Below are positions 39,031 through 51,748 of a stretch of DNA of 64,000 bases, one piece after another. The notes below the pieces were generated by a model. That model made no database searches and was not told where the DNA came from. It saw only the letters and a list, made by a program, of their open reading frames with translations. Each line of letters starts with the position of its first letter. Position 1 is the first letter of the stretch. Source of the DNA: Lamellibrachia satsuma (Eukaryota > Annelida > Polychaeta > Sabellida > Siboglinidae); NCBI GenBank assembly GCA_033239005.1, contig BSQZ01000029.1:6624923-6688922 (forward strand). Direction: 5' to 3'. Both the position numbers and the translations under genes were made by a program.

Positions 39031-39762
39031 CAGTTCACAGAACTGCACTGCATTGTACGCACACAATAGGCGGTGCTATTCTGGTAGCTGTGAAGTTCAG
39101 CACATGCTGCTTTAGTAGGTGTGACATTGTATCCAAATTTGTAGCTACTATTAGAACCTTTCATGAAATGCATTATTTTAAGTTAATTTAACATAGATTG
39201 ATCGTATGTATGCATAACTATGCAGTGCTTGATGGATTTACTTTCAAAGTGATTTTTAATGTGAATTGGATACGTTACATCTTACTGATCAGATAGTGTA
39301 ACATGTTCATATTTCTGTGCAGAAAGATGATGAATTTGACAGTAAATCTGGGTGTTTCTGAACTAAGACCTTTCATCCTTAACAGAAGGTGTGATCATTA
39401 CTTTGACACTCTTGCTACACGCTGCTCGTGTCTATATTTGTAAGCTCTTCAGTCAGCTCAGATAACAAGGTAACCTAGTGTCCTACAATCCTGCTACAGT
39501 TGACCGATGATGAAGATTACTGTCCCAGCTAACTTTCATTAGTCACACAAGCCGCTAGATACTCTAATGATTTGTTCATTATCTGCAAGTAATATATATC
39601 TTTCTTGTTTTTTCTTTCTAATTATCAATGACTGATGCTGTCCACTGGGTGTCCACGGGATTATACACCGAATGCTTCTTCCCGTTATCCATTTAGATGT
39701 AGTCTGATTTCAACTGTGAACAAAAACTTTCGAAGCTCGGGAAATTTTGTTCACCCCACCAG

Positions 39763-39826
39763 GAGAGACACTAAAAGTTGTTGGTCCTTTCAACCTGGTG
39801 TCTATGCCAGGGGAAGTAAAAGATCC
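39763..39826 (+). mobile_element. SINE-like core fragment, copy 1
   Basis: The last 34 bases (39793-39826, acctggtgtctatgccaggg then gaagtaaaagatcc) are an exact inverted copy of 40194-40227. The 30 bases before them also align (gagacactaaaagttgttgg against gagactaagtcgttgtt). No tRNA-like head is attached here, so this is a partial copy of the same short element. Confidence 0.65.
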
Positions 39827-40184
39827 TTTCGTTGGAATGTTGTTTGTATGCTGGCGTTGTTGGAGTGTGTTTAATGAAGTGTCCTCTGTTTGCAAACTGA
39901 CATGACGTTAATTTAATTTAACTTAAAAGGTAATTTAAATCCTTGACATCTGAGACTAGTCCCCTTGGTCTACTTTGAGTTCTTGTGTAGTTTTGTCTAG
40001 ATCAGTGTCTCTGATGTTATCTCAGGCATTGAGCAGGGAACAGTTTAATTGAATAGTGTATTGTAGACTGGTAAATGAATCAGACGTGCTAGCACTTTCT
40101 TTCTATATTACTTACATATCCCACTCTGGGGCATTATTGCACTGTGTTAAAGATAGTCAGTCCATGACAGGTTACACATTTACC

Positions 40185-40332
40185 CCCTGTGTGGGATCTT
40201 TTACTTCCCCTGGCATAGACACCAGGTAGAAGGGAACAACGACTTAGTCTCTTTTCAAAAGACAGGCAAAGTGGGGCGATCAAAGTTGCCTATTAGCTCA
40301 GAAACAGCAGTAGATGGACTCGAACCACAGTC
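40185..40332 (-). mobile_element. SINE-like element with tRNA-type promoter (copy 2)
   Basis: On the minus strand a perfect RNA polymerase III B-box (ggttcgagtcc) lies at about 40318-40328. About 38 bp upstream, at about 40350-40360, is an A-box-like tagctcgttta; an A-to-B distance of this order is normal for tRNA-derived SINEs. Downstream come a body and the conserved core acctggtgtctatgccaggg (40194-40227, read on -) shared with the copy at 39.8 kb. The SINE family name is not assigned. A 3' tail was not defined. Confidence 0.55.
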
Positions 40333-40710
40333 GCCTGATTGAGAGTAAACGAGCTATGGTGCCTCTACAAACCACAGTCGCCTTGATTGGGAGTAAGCGT
40401 GCTATGGTGCATCCACAAACCACATTCGCCTTGCTTGGGAGTAAGCGTGCTATGGTGCCTCCACAAGCCACAGTCGCCTTGCTTGGGAGTAAGCGTGCTA
40501 TGGTGCCTCCACAAGCCACAGTCGCCTTGCTTGGGAGTAAGCGTGCTATGGTGCCTCCACAAGCCACAGTCGCCTTGCTTGGGAGTAAGCGTGCTATGGT
40601 GCCTCCACAAACCACAGTCGCCTTGCTTGGGAGTAAGTGTGCTATGGTGCCTCCACAAACCACAGTCGCCTTGATTGGGAGTAAGAGTGCTATGGTGCCT
40701 CCACAAACCA
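40325..40710. repeat. 48-bp minisatellite, about 8 copies, derived from the SINE head
   Basis: The unit spans ccacagtcgccttgcttggg agtaagcgtgctatggtgcc tccacaaa. Copy starts at 40372, 40420 and 40468 are 48 bp apart. The first unit, next to the B-box, differs (gattgagagtaaacgagctatggt) and is the one that still looks like a tRNA A-box region on the minus strand. The array ends at about 40710 in accaaatattgg. The 16-codon period leaves open frames on both strands that I do not regard as genes. Confidence 0.93.
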
Positions 40711-43700
40711 AATATTGGTGCCATTTATTAGTGTAATAAAATATATGTTTTGTTGATTTGAATGTCTTTTCTAAACTAAAAATGGTTTGATATATATTGC
40801 TAGTTTTTCATTCAGTTCTTTACATAGCGCACATGTAAAACTTGTAAATAAGTTGGGTTTCAAATCCATGTTGCTTTTAAATACTAAGGATCTAAAAAAA
40901 ATTTTCAGTTGGGCACGTTATAATTGTTATAAGTGTGCATAGATAGGCACAGCTATTTCAGGAGACAAGTAACACGGTGGCACTGAATATCACCAAACTA
41001 CCATCTGCCTTGCTACAGTTGGTTCCTTCGCGCTTCACCGATCATAAATTTATAAATAGCCTGAAGTGGCAGTGTTGTAACACCTGTCTCTGCATTGCTA
41101 ACTGGTGTCACCAGAGGCAAAAACCAACCAGGGGTGGGTGACATGTTATTGGGCTTTGTACTTAAACACCTCGGTAGTATAAAAATGGCATAACTCATTT
41201 TTTACACATGCGGACATTAATATGCACTTATCTGTATCATAGTAGTCTGTGTTAAGTAGTGAAGGCAACATTCAGTTATTTACATTACATGTTTATTAAC
41301 TTAAATATGTATCTGGCATTCCATGCATTTGATTAATGATCTTATGTAAATGTTGAAATATAATTAATAGTTTAGTTATATATCACAATGCGTATTGTTC
41401 ATTGCTTCAGTCATATCAATGCAATTACATTTGTTCCATACCTTTAAAAAGAACATTTTGTCATCCAGTGAACACACTCATATTATTTTATTGTATTTGA
41501 CCAATTTGTCTATTCTAAATGTTATAGTACTTTACATGACAATACTTTTTATTCCTCTACAAATCAGTGTTCTTATTTTAGCTGCAAATTGTTGCATAGC
41601 ATAACATTATAAACAACATGTTGGTGTTATGTGAGAACGTTCTGAAACTGTTCATCAGTCCTACAAAAGTCTGATCCGTTTTTCATGGTATTTAGGTGTC
41701 CAGGCAACTTTTCCTTATCAGCTCCGTGTTGCCCAAGGGGGGAATTAGATATGGGAACATCAGATGTCATCACATCCATGGGAAACTGACATTTAGGGAA
41801 TGAAGGAAGGTGTATTCTAGTTCTTGGGAGGGCCAGAATAAATATTCCCCTGCTGGTTATTTAGTTGTTATTCTCTACCCAGTTAGTCTAGTGCAGGGCT
41901 TAAGTTGTAATTTCGATTGTAATATATTTGTAATATTATTGTTATTTCACATTAGTGTTAATTGGATGATCTTATACTTTTGCTTGTAGCAGCAGAAAAA
42001 AGTATTTCATTGTGTTACAATAAACCAAGCATATTTCTGATTAATTGTGGCATGATTTAATATATTTTCTGTCAACAACATTTATTGACAGTGTCATTTA
42101 TGCACAATGCTTGGTGATTTTTTTCTTGAATTTGATTGACTTTGAGGAAAGTCTGTTTAGAATTCCAGCTAAAACTTTAATAAACTACTATATATACACC
42201 TGGCAATTAGGGGGGCCTATCGGGTGCAATTAGGGGGTTTAGAACACATCTGTCTGGGATCTGCCATTAGCAGGGTAGTTGGTCCCACCCCTGGTTCAAT
42301 GCAACACATACTAATGCCTTCCCACTGTCTCTGTAGAACCCCTGGAGGGTGGACTCAGGAGAGTAATATGTTTTATTAACTGTGATCACAGGGTGGACAG
42401 TTGTGTTGGAGTGAGAGTATTGCACCCCAATTAAGGGTTTATCAGATTGTCACCCTGGAACTGGAGCACAATAGGGTGTTAATGTAATGGACAGGGTGTG
42501 GGAGATTCAAACAAACAGTCAAGGAGTTTGTTTGCCCAGCCCCCAGGCAGGGATGATGAAGGTGATTACCCCCTTGTGATGGGGTGTGGGAAAGGGAAAG
42601 CAGGTATTGTCAAACCTCGCTCACTTGCCATTTACCTGGTCAAACAAACACCAATTCAGACACTGGCAAACACCCCCTTGGAAAAAACTATTTTTCCACT
42701 GACATGTAGTACATTTCCCACAACACTTCCTGGTGCCAAAGTAGTGGTTGAATACTTGGATCACTGGAGTGAGAATGTCTGCACTCTATGCCAGGCAACT
42801 CCAGTATGTGACCAAGACCTGTTGCCAACAGGTGTTCTAAAGCCAGACAGTAGAAATACTCTGGGAGTTAGTCACAAAATAATTGTCTAGAAATAAAGTC
42901 ACAAAGAAAAAATCATCTACATGTTTAGGGTGACCAGGTAGATTATCCAGTTCAATTTTGTGTTACGAAGTGAGTAACATCCTATAAAAAAAAATTTCCT
43001 AATATTTTTTCTTTTTCATGTGTTCCCTACCCAAAGCTATGACTCAGGTTTTACAGTGAGTTTCACTTTTAATCACCCAGTCAGAATGTTTTAATAGAGA
43101 TTTTATAACACAAAACTATTCCAGTATCTGGTTATCAGAACCTTGCAGGATTGCGGTGGTGGGTCTAATCCCTGTCTAAGGCAATAACATTTGGTTGTCC
43201 AAACCTGGTATCTTGTACCCTCTTGTGTCCCCCTCTTGGCTGAGATAACTGGGGAAAATGTGACACCTGTCTCTACAATTGGGGGTGCAAAAGATGATGG
43301 TATGCACCCTGGGGTGACGACCCCACCAAACTGACACTAAACACTGAGCTACATTCGCCTGGGCTGGAGCTATCTGGAGACAAATGTTTATAGAGTTTTT
43401 AACCTTAGTAAATGTTGATGAGTTGTGCCTTGTGCATAACAACAAACTCCTGATTGTCAATATGGTTGCAGGAGGTGAACCCATCCCGTCCCCCACTCCA
43501 GTAGGTGGGTGCACTGGTTGACCCCCACTGACCCCCCCCACACCTGCCGACAGGCCAGCTGGATGTCTTTGGCCATTATGGTCAATGTCAGCACTCCTCT
43601 AGACTGGCTGTGTAAATGTGTGACACTGGGAGAAGACCAACCACCATAGTGGACAGATGGACAGACAGACGTGATAGATAATAGATAGATATACCAGATA

Positions 43701-44969
43701 ATGGAGTGATATGTTCCATCCTGAAGTCCAAACCATTTTAAAGATTACTGAAAATATTTGTTCTTCCCAAAGTTGCCTGTCCTGTATATTACTACTGGTG
43801 ATCTATAGAGAACTTTAACACATTTCAAGAAACACAAACTACAGACAACTGACTGTGTGGTTTGGTCCCATAAACTAATGTTTGTTTTACTGTCAGACTG
43901 CGTTCGTGAATAATATACCAGGTTATTTGGCTTGTGTCTTGGAAAGACACACACTAAATGTATATCTGATAATTCTCATACAACTATCAAGAAGTTATAA
44001 GAAATTAGTTATTTAATTACCTCTAGCCCTGTTCTGTCTATGTGCACCAGAGCACGAAGCTCCCCTGCTGGAGATGTAACAGCATCCCCCTTCCATCTGG
44101 ATCCTTCCCCCCTGACACGGCAGGACAGATGTACCGGGAAGAAAGACTGGGAAAAAAGGAAACTGCAGTTCAAATTGCAGTGGGAAAAGCTTCAAGTGAC
44201 AGAAGGAAGATGCAGATGAATGGTGGATATGAGGGGATTTGAGGGATTGGTGGGAGAAGTTTCAGGTGGAGAGCATCAATGTAGGAACAGACACGAGGGA
44301 AGGAGACATCTGCTCCTTCTTGGGTTCTGGTATGGGAGATATATTGGGGACGTCAGATGGGTAGGCAGGAAATGTAAAGGGGAAACGATGAGATTTATAA
44401 TAATGTTCGTCTGACTGATCTCTGGCAGAATACTCTACTGTCAACTATAGGCCTACACTTACGTGTAGTTTGACCTTAGATGTTACATCCATAACATAGT
44501 CACACTGCTATGGCTGATATCCCAAATCTGTTAACCAGATGATGTTACCATAATGTTACTATTAATTACCATTAATCTACAATTATGTCTTGTGGAATGT
44601 TTTGTAATATTTAACAGAGGTCATCATGTTTGATAGTTTTTCTGATGACATACTTATGTGGATGAATCTGATGTGTATGAAATCTGATAGGTTTAGCTCC
44701 GGTTTCATTGTTATGTGTGTTTGTGTGCTGTTGTTCTTTCTTGAACTTTCATGTACTGGTTTACGTAGGTTACCTGTGTAGGCTCTGGTGACAGTCATGA
44801 TAATACAGGTGTACATAACAACAATAATAATTGTAAATCTTCTATTGCACATAAACACTCAGTGACGCGAGCTCAGATAAGCAACAAACTAGAATTAATG
44901 ACCATGATATTACGGTATATTATACAAAAAGAATATTGATAGTTTGATTTCGTTATCAGAAAAAGAGGA

Positions 44970-44970
<1 letters not shown>

Positions 44971-45001
<31 letters not shown>
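44971..45001. repeat. (TAA)n microsatellite
   Basis: Ten uninterrupted taa/ata trinucleotides. Confidence 0.97.
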
Positions 45002-47342
45002 TTTATTATATTTTAGATGGTGGTTCACATTAAAACATTTGATCAGTCCAGATGTAGAATAAAATTAATGTAGTTTATGCTATATAAAGCAATTTAATGT
45101 TTAAAATGATTGAGCTTTGTAATTTTTAAATGGAGATTTAGAGTCAAAATGGTGGGAACAGACTGATTATGATATCTGGAAGAAAGCAACCAATCATATG
45201 GTCCCTGTGGTATTTCTGCTGACCAGGGGCACAAGATGTGAGAATGGTTTCTACCAGGTGTCTGACAACTCTCTTAGTAGCCTCTGTTTAGTTAAGTCCA
45301 TCTTGTCTACAGGCACATGACAAATCTCTGTTGACATGTGCTTCTGTCTCTCAAGGTCTCATTGTTGATGAGACATAGGCAGCTGTTGAAGGTGTTATAG
45401 TTGTAGCAGTTTCCATGCCTACCGTATAGCTTCTAATAGAAGAACAGGTAACAATTGGTCCATCTATGAGACAAAACACCAAACAAAGTTGTCTGACCGT
45501 GTTATGAAGTGTCATGCAACTTTTCTGCCTCCTGGTAATACAATAAATGTGTAGGAACATAAAGGGCTGCTGTTGCTAGAAATAGTTTCTCACACTATAT
45601 ATTTTTTAACAAACAATAGTTTGGCAAATACAATGAGTTGTCAATGATTGGATGACCAGAGTTCTAAGCAGTTGCTTCTAAATTAACTCTTGAAGTTGTT
45701 TAAATAGAAGCAATTCCTGTAGTGACTCCGTGCAGAGAAATGGCCCAGTGGTCAGTGTATAGTCCAGGAAGGTTTTTATGACCCAGTGGCTCACTGGCTC
45801 CTAGCTTTGGCTTGCTGCTCATATAATAATGCTGAGACTGCCCAAACAGCAAATGAATACAATTTAAAATCTGCAGACGTTTTCTATATCTTTGTACCAA
45901 AACTTTTCAACATCCAAACAAATGCAGTTGCTTATTTCAACATTCTCGTTCCAAACCCATGCGAAAGTCTTAAAAAAGTTGGCTTTATATTGATGTTTGA
46001 GATTGATTAAAACGAAATCATGTTACGCATTAGTCTGGCTTGTCTTGTTTACTTAAGGGCTTCTCACAGGTGGGATGTGGGGGTAGAATCATGTACCACA
46101 AACAGGGTAGCTTTCCCGCCAGACATTTGATTGACAACGCCCTTTGTTGGGGTTTGATGGTGGGTGTATCGGAACCCTATCAACAGTCATTTTGCTGTCA
46201 CAGACCACAGTTGTCTTTCCATTCAGCCAGTACCAATGACAGGCTCCGATGGCTCTGATAAGTCTAATTTACATAAAGTAAAGCCAACAAAGACAGGTGG
46301 TGAACTAAAGATGCATGTCATTGGGCTCAAAGTGGAATATTATAAAAAAAAACTTGTTTACGTCTAGCAGTTATGTACCCTTTAGTGTTTTTCATAGTCA
46401 TCTACCTGTGGGGTAGTTAATTTTTGTCTAGTGGTCATAACACCAACGCCATACTGTAGATGCTACTTTTATAGATTTTAGTGCGTATATTCTGTTGTCA
46501 TCTTAACATTTTATCTTAGAAATATTGCAAAAATCCACAGTTCAACGTGAACCATGTCAGTTACCATTAGTTGTAATTTCACACTTTTAAAAAATCTACC
46601 GAATCATTGTCAATGTTTGCTAACAGTGCAAATTTGCCTGGGTTGAAAGGAAATGCCACCCACCTCTGCCTTCGTCCATCACTTAACTCTGCCCTAATTC
46701 AATGCCACAAGGGTGAAATTGGATGCAAATCCCTGCCAATTGACTTGCCCTGTTTCTTCTATCATAGCAAAGCTGGCAAGTTTTTTCCCAGTCCACGCGT
46801 CTGCATCGATTCCAGACGTCTTGAAAGCTGTTTCACAGATGTCGTCTGGTGAACGGCGTGAGTTTGTTTTACGTGGGATATAAACCGGCTGTGAGCCGGC
46901 GTGATCCAGCAGGGATTAGATGCTCATCAAAATTAAACCTGTATCAGAAAAAATCATGTGCAGATGGAGCTGCATTTAGGAGTTCTGTACGGTCGTTCTG
47001 TACGTTTGTTCTGCATTCTCCTGTAGATGGAAGGGGTAAAGTTGGATTGGAGTTTCCTAACTGGGGGGTGGTTCGCCTTATAGTTCCAGGGGGACTCTGA
47101 AAACATGGACAATTACTTTAGAATGGCACATCACTTGTGACACAGACGGTGAACATAAGGTGGACACTTGGGAACCCATGTACCTGTCCTGTAGTAGGGC
47201 ATGGAAAGGAATGTGACAAAAGTAAAAGCATGGTTTCCAGGTGACACATGGTGATAGAGGTGATTGCAGTCAGTCTATATAGCTAATGTCATAAACTATA
47301 TATAAATGAATATAATAATTCCAGTACAAATTTTTGTTGCAG

Positions 47343-47493
47343 GCGAAGCCCCGAAGATTGACCAGACCTACCCTTATAGGCAAGTACCTGCGGGCGAGAG
47401 GGCGAAGTTGATCTGTCGGGTTAGAGGATACCCCAAACCCTTTCTCACCTGGTACCGCAAGGGCAAGTTACTTGACATCGGGGCTCTAGACAG
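47343..47493 (+). CDS. FGFRL1: FGFR-family receptor, coding exon 2 (Ig1, N-terminal half)
   Basis: This 151-bp exon runs from acceptor ttttgttgcag|gcgaag to donor acag|gtgagt. It encodes the A-C strands of an I-set immunoglobulin domain: EAPKIDQTYPYRQVPAGERA, then the first Cys in KLICRVRGYPKP and the core Trp in FLTWYRKGKLL. It starts in phase 1 and ends in phase 2. The start resembles mature human FGFRL1 more than FGFR1-4 Ig1, in the PPKxxDK, RQV, LxCxVxGxPxP and WxKxGR positions. That comparison is from memory, not a search. The protein is expected to be extracellular and to take part in FGF/heparan sulfate binding and receptor adhesion. Confidence 0.88.
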
Positions 47494-47965
47494 GTGAGTG
47501 ATTCCGAAGAAAATGTAATTGGTACTAAAAATTAAATGTATTTTCAAAATGTGTCTGGATTGTTTTTCTTCAAAGCAGAATGTATAATTGTTATAATTAT
47601 TTTGTATAAACAGTATGACCTAACTACTACCAATGGATTCAATCTATTTAATTCAGACTTCAAATGATTTGAACAACTCCTTGAAGGCATTTATATCTGC
47701 ATTGTTCGTAGCAATTATCCATTTTGATTTGTTCAGTTCTTCATCGGTCTTCTTTTACATATTAATTTCTTTTCTTATGATCTTTTCATATGAAGGTTAC
47801 TTAAACTTTGCCTTGGTATGATTACAGTGTGCTTACCCAATTTTCGACTTGCTGCAATAGCAATTATTACGACATTCAAAGCTTTCACAAAATAAAGCAT
47901 ACATTGTTGCTAGACATAAACTTAACACTAGATTTCAGAACGCTGCATTGTGTTTGTTCTCCTAG
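47494..47965 (+). other. Intron 2 (472 bp), splits Ig1
   Basis: A phase-2 intron with gtgagt donor and tgttctcctag acceptor, AT-rich, with nothing else in it. It interrupts Ig domain 1 between the C and later strands, a position not present in the human family members as I recall them. Confidence 0.85.
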
Positions 47966-48090
47966 GTTTGAGGTGCAGAGATACGCCCTCAAGATCTACC
48001 CCGCCCAACGCAATGACTCAGACCGCTACTCATGTCGGGCTGAGAACCAGTATGGCGAAGTCTGGCTCAACTTTACACTGAAAGTCACAG
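47966..48090 (+). CDS. FGFRL1: FGFR-family receptor, coding exon 3 (Ig1, C-terminal half)
   Basis: This 125-bp exon completes Ig1. The split Arg codon (ag|g) leads to RFEVQRYALKIYPAQRNDSD, then the tyrosine-corner RYSC with the second Ig cysteine, ENQYGEVWLNFTLKVT. Two N-glycosylation sequons are present (NDS and NFT). The pattern RFxV...LK...R.D...Y.C.A.N..G...N.TL.V follows FGFRL1 Ig1 closely. The donor is cacag|gtctgt at 48090/48091, weaker than the others, leaving phase 1. Exons 2 and 3 together are 276 bp with phase 1 on both sides, equivalent to the single Ig1 exon of vertebrate receptors. Confidence 0.88.
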
Positions 48091-49572
48091 GTCTGTTCAT
48101 GGTTATGTACAAACATTTGTGATAGCATGCTGCTTAATCTGTTATATATGCTTTAAGATCGTTACCAGTGCGTTCCCCCAGTCCCACATTTTGGCTGATT
48201 ACAACACTCCTAAATGCTGTTGTGTTATATGCTCCTGCATTCATACTGTTTCCTCTAGTATTTTAAAGAATTTACTTTTTTTTTGTAAACTGGCCATATA
48301 TGAGGTTTGACCAACATAGAGGGTTTAGTTGAACTCCAACAGGCCAAGAAAAAAAATCAATGAAAAAAAATCCAATAATAAAAAAATGGATAGGATTGGC
48401 CCCCACACATGCACACCTCAAAAAGCAAATCAAATTGGAGGCACTGTATAGTGAAATTGTCAGTGCATTGATTGGACAGAATGAACATGTTAACTGGGAC
48501 AGAAATTAAAACAAATCCTTTCATATTTTTTATAATCCAAGTGGACCCCTCACCCACCCACCTACATGAGATTTTGTTTGGATTATTGGAATTGTTTATA
48601 TTAACAAAGCCCCAAGATTATTTTATCAAAATAAATGGATGACAGGGAGCATAGCCTGCTGGGAGCTAGGGAGCATAGCATGCTGTATCTGTTGGGGAAT
48701 CCGGGGCATCGCAGTCAATGCTCCATGGGCGCAGACACAACATGTTTACACGGCAAACACATAAATGCATTACCAGGCTAATAAGCAGGCATCCCATAAT
48801 CACACGTGGTCACATAGCCCGCTTGCTAAATCCGTCATTACCAGCGATGCCATAAGGTAGAGCGATTGGTTCTTTTGATAGCTGCCAATTTCTGGTGTAT
48901 TAATCAAATAACATAGCAGGTCCCATGGGGGTCGTTTCCCGCCCAGCCAAGAGCTCATTGAGGTCACTTTTACCTTTGAGAAGTAGGTTAGTTCTGGTCC
49001 CTGGAGGTAGACCTGGCTTCAGGGAGCCATTTCACTGTTCCTGGAACATCTCCCACATAGGCAGGCTCGGACACGTGCTGCCGTCTGTTGGCCAGAGTTT
49101 AACAGGTGTGGAGGGCATGTTGGGGTTATCACATGGGAAAATCAATCTCCCGTGTGGGTTATTAAGGAGCATTGGGAAGCTGGTGGACTGGATGATTACG
49201 TTTTCCCTAGCAGCTGTCCCCTGTATTGGGAAGAATGGGGATTGGGGTGTTGCTGGGAAAGGGTTGTGGGTTCGGCGCAGGGAGTAACTTTCAGATAAAA
49301 TGTTCGTAAGTTCCTCTGAATCATGTTTACGTGTTCTGTCACTAATCACTTAATGAGTTGTTCCCTTTAGCAAGTGTAGTTGCTCGCAGTGCAGTGCGTA
49401 AACACGTATCATGGCATTCTACGCACAGAGTGCTTCCTGTCAATTAACATTTGGCTTTTACGATGGAAAGAAGAGCACGCCTTTGTGTCCGATGAAAATG
49501 CATGCAAATCTCTGGCAACCTTGTTGAGTTAGCGGGCAGAAAATTGCAGTCTAATTTGGTGGAGTGTAGAAT

Positions 49573-49632
49573 ACATTGTGGGCATTGGAATCACATTGTG
49601 GGCATTGGAATCACATTGTGGGCATTGGAATC
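49573..49632. repeat. 20-bp tandem triplication
   Basis: Three near-perfect copies of acattgtgggcattggaatc in tandem. Confidence 0.93.
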
Positions 49633-50929
49633 GCAGCAGATAATGAATTAAGTATGATCGGATGACACGGTGGGAAATTAATTGAGACGAAGCCCCACTC
49701 GTAAGAGTAGTCGCAATTTGACTCATGCAGAAATTATCATGTCCGAATGTTGTTGACTATTTTAACGGGATTAACACTGAGGAACAAGACAAGATTATTC
49801 CAGTTCCGGCGACATAGTAATTACAAGAAATCTGCAGATATCATGTGTTGATGTTTGCGTTTTCTCTATGCACTAAGCCAAGGATAATCGCACCGGTGTG
49901 CGTAGGTTCATGGTAGGAATGTAATAAACGCATAGTTATCAATAATCTCGCCCGTTAATCAGGCATGCTCGTTAATGCGCTTGTTTGTGTCAGTAGAGGA
50001 AATATTTCTTACGATGACAACAGATTGTTTCCGTTCTTCATACCGCCGTTCTTGGCAAATCTGTGATTTCATCCAATTTACAGTCATATTGTTTATATTC
50101 GAATCAGATAGGGTCGCACTTCCTGTTTCCACGGTTCTGGTTTTGTCTGTTGATAGGCCGAAGAATGTGTGACGTAGAAATGACGTCTGAATGACGTGTT
50201 ATGTCCATCCAGTTTTCATGATTGGACACTTATCTGTTTAATGGTAATGTCTAAACATTTCTCGTAGGAATTTATTGATCATGACGACTTAGTAGTTACT
50301 TAATCGTCTTTGTGCCTACTGGCGCGTAAGGCAGAAATGTGTGGGGGTTTAAATGTTTGTTTTGTTAGATCTGACACAGTGCATTCACAACGCTGGTAGA
50401 CAAGATATCATCTACTCAAAGGGTAGCATGCCCTTCCCTTGAAATAAATTTATTTAAATAAAACAAATCAATTGATTTGATTGTTTTAATCGTATTTTTT
50501 TCGACCATGAGTGAAGCCAACATCACCATGGTCAGTCAATATAATTTTGTTATGCATATCATATTTTACTGTAATAGGGTAACACATACAGTGATTTTCA
50601 ATATATAATAAAGCACTTTAATAATGGATATAATTGTAATAATAATAATTACCTGTTGTTTTATGGCCATTACTTCCTCATTACTTTATTTCCTTATACT
50701 TTATCTCCTGCTACTTTCTCACCACTACTTGGTTCATGTCACTCTTTCTTGCAATCAGAAAACAATGCCTTCTTTCTACCCATGGCAGGAAATTCTCAAG
50801 GTTATATGCACCTGAAATACACAAGCACAGGACTTCAGGTTCAAATTAACGGGAAAAAGGCACAGTAAAATGTAATCATGAAGAAAATCGCATGACTCTT
50901 GATGTTAGTTCTGTCCCGATGACCTTCTG

Positions 50930-50970
50930 TAATGGACCGTGGTCCTGTTGTAATGGACCGTGGTCCTATT
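50930..50970. repeat. 22-bp duplication containing an inverted repeat
   Basis: Two tandem copies of gtaatggaccgtggtcctgtt/att. Each contains ggaccgtggtcc, an imperfect inverted repeat with ggacc/ggtcc arms. Confidence 0.75.
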
Positions 50971-50973
50971 GAT

Positions 50974-50999
50974 CCTGTCTTGTTAGCAGTGGTTTGATG
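50974..50999 (+). repeat. Dispersed repeat, copy 2
   Basis: Exact 26-base match to 24536-24561, same orientation, with weaker likeness downstream (a ccat near both 3' ends). The element type is unknown. Confidence 0.55.
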
Positions 51000-51649
51000 T
51001 GGTCAGTGTACATCCACTTCATTAAGTCCATAACGTGGTAGCTATGCTGGACAGTTTGTTTACAACGAATATCTTCATGTTTCTGTCTGGCCTCTACTAA
51101 ATACGTACAATAATAGCAGTTGTGGCCGCAACAGGCATCTACATGCTTATGGCTAATTAGGCGTGCAAACATTTTACATTTCGCAACATATTCAAGCTTA
51201 TAAAATTGGGTAAGGATGTGAATAATTCAAGCAAGTAGTTAGTGCAGTATCCATTGGGCAACAGTGATCATAGCTAACTCCAGGTTAACATGCATGCGTT
51301 ATCAGAAAACAAACATAAAAGCAATTCATAACTAATTTTCACAAAGGTAAATATAAGAGAATTTTAACAAATGTGGATTAAATAAAACGTGACCAAGCTG
51401 AATATTGAATGATTGTGAAGACACTAGTAGGAATATATCTTCAAACTTAGTGAAAGCTATAGGAATAGAGATTGTAGAGTTTGACTTTGAAAGTGATTGT
51501 TTTTCCAGTGGATGATAAATGGCTGGAACAAACTGCTAGGTGAGAATAGCAGTGTAAATATTATGTTTAAAAAACAAACCAGAAAATAGCTGTGATGGAC
51601 AGGCTACACATATAGGGTACATGGAAAGGGTATGGGTAAATGTAATTGA

Positions 51650-51713
51650 ATATATATATATATATATATATCATGAGTTTTTTGTGCATATATATATATA
51701 TATACAAAAACTC

Positions 51714-51748
<35 letters not shown>

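Larger units (their letters stand above)
22434..47342 (+). other. Intron 1 of the FGFR-family gene (24.9 kb)
   Basis: The donor is gtaagt at 22434 and the acceptor ttttgttgcag ends at 47342. No further Ig, transmembrane or other convincing exon was found inside. Contents are the 72-bp repeats at 23.65 kb, a dispersed 26-bp repeat at 24536, a non-LTR 3' end at 29.0 kb, degenerate repeats to 29.64 kb, microsatellites at 28.2, 37.4, 39.0 and 45.0 kb, a degenerate aaaggtctt tract at 36.25-36.6 kb, and SINE-like sequence at 39.76-40.71 kb. Stretches not listed separately (24.6-28.2, 29.7-36.2, 41-44.9 and 45-47.3 kb) show only chance frames. Large first introns commonly hold enhancers, but none is demonstrated here. 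Confidence 0.65.

Noticed and set aside
40298..40736. Open frames of 95-140 codons on both strands
   Set aside because: They are by-products of the 48-bp minisatellite and repeat with its period.
42498..42890. 130-codon frame followed at once by an AATAAA-like sequence
   Set aside because: No family likeness, and composition matches the recurrent taattacccc islands. The AATAAA overlapping the stop is likely coincidence.
43176..43541. 121-codon minus-strand frame
   Set aside because: No motif or domain, inside intron 1, Pro/Gly/Thr-rich because of G- and C-run sequence.
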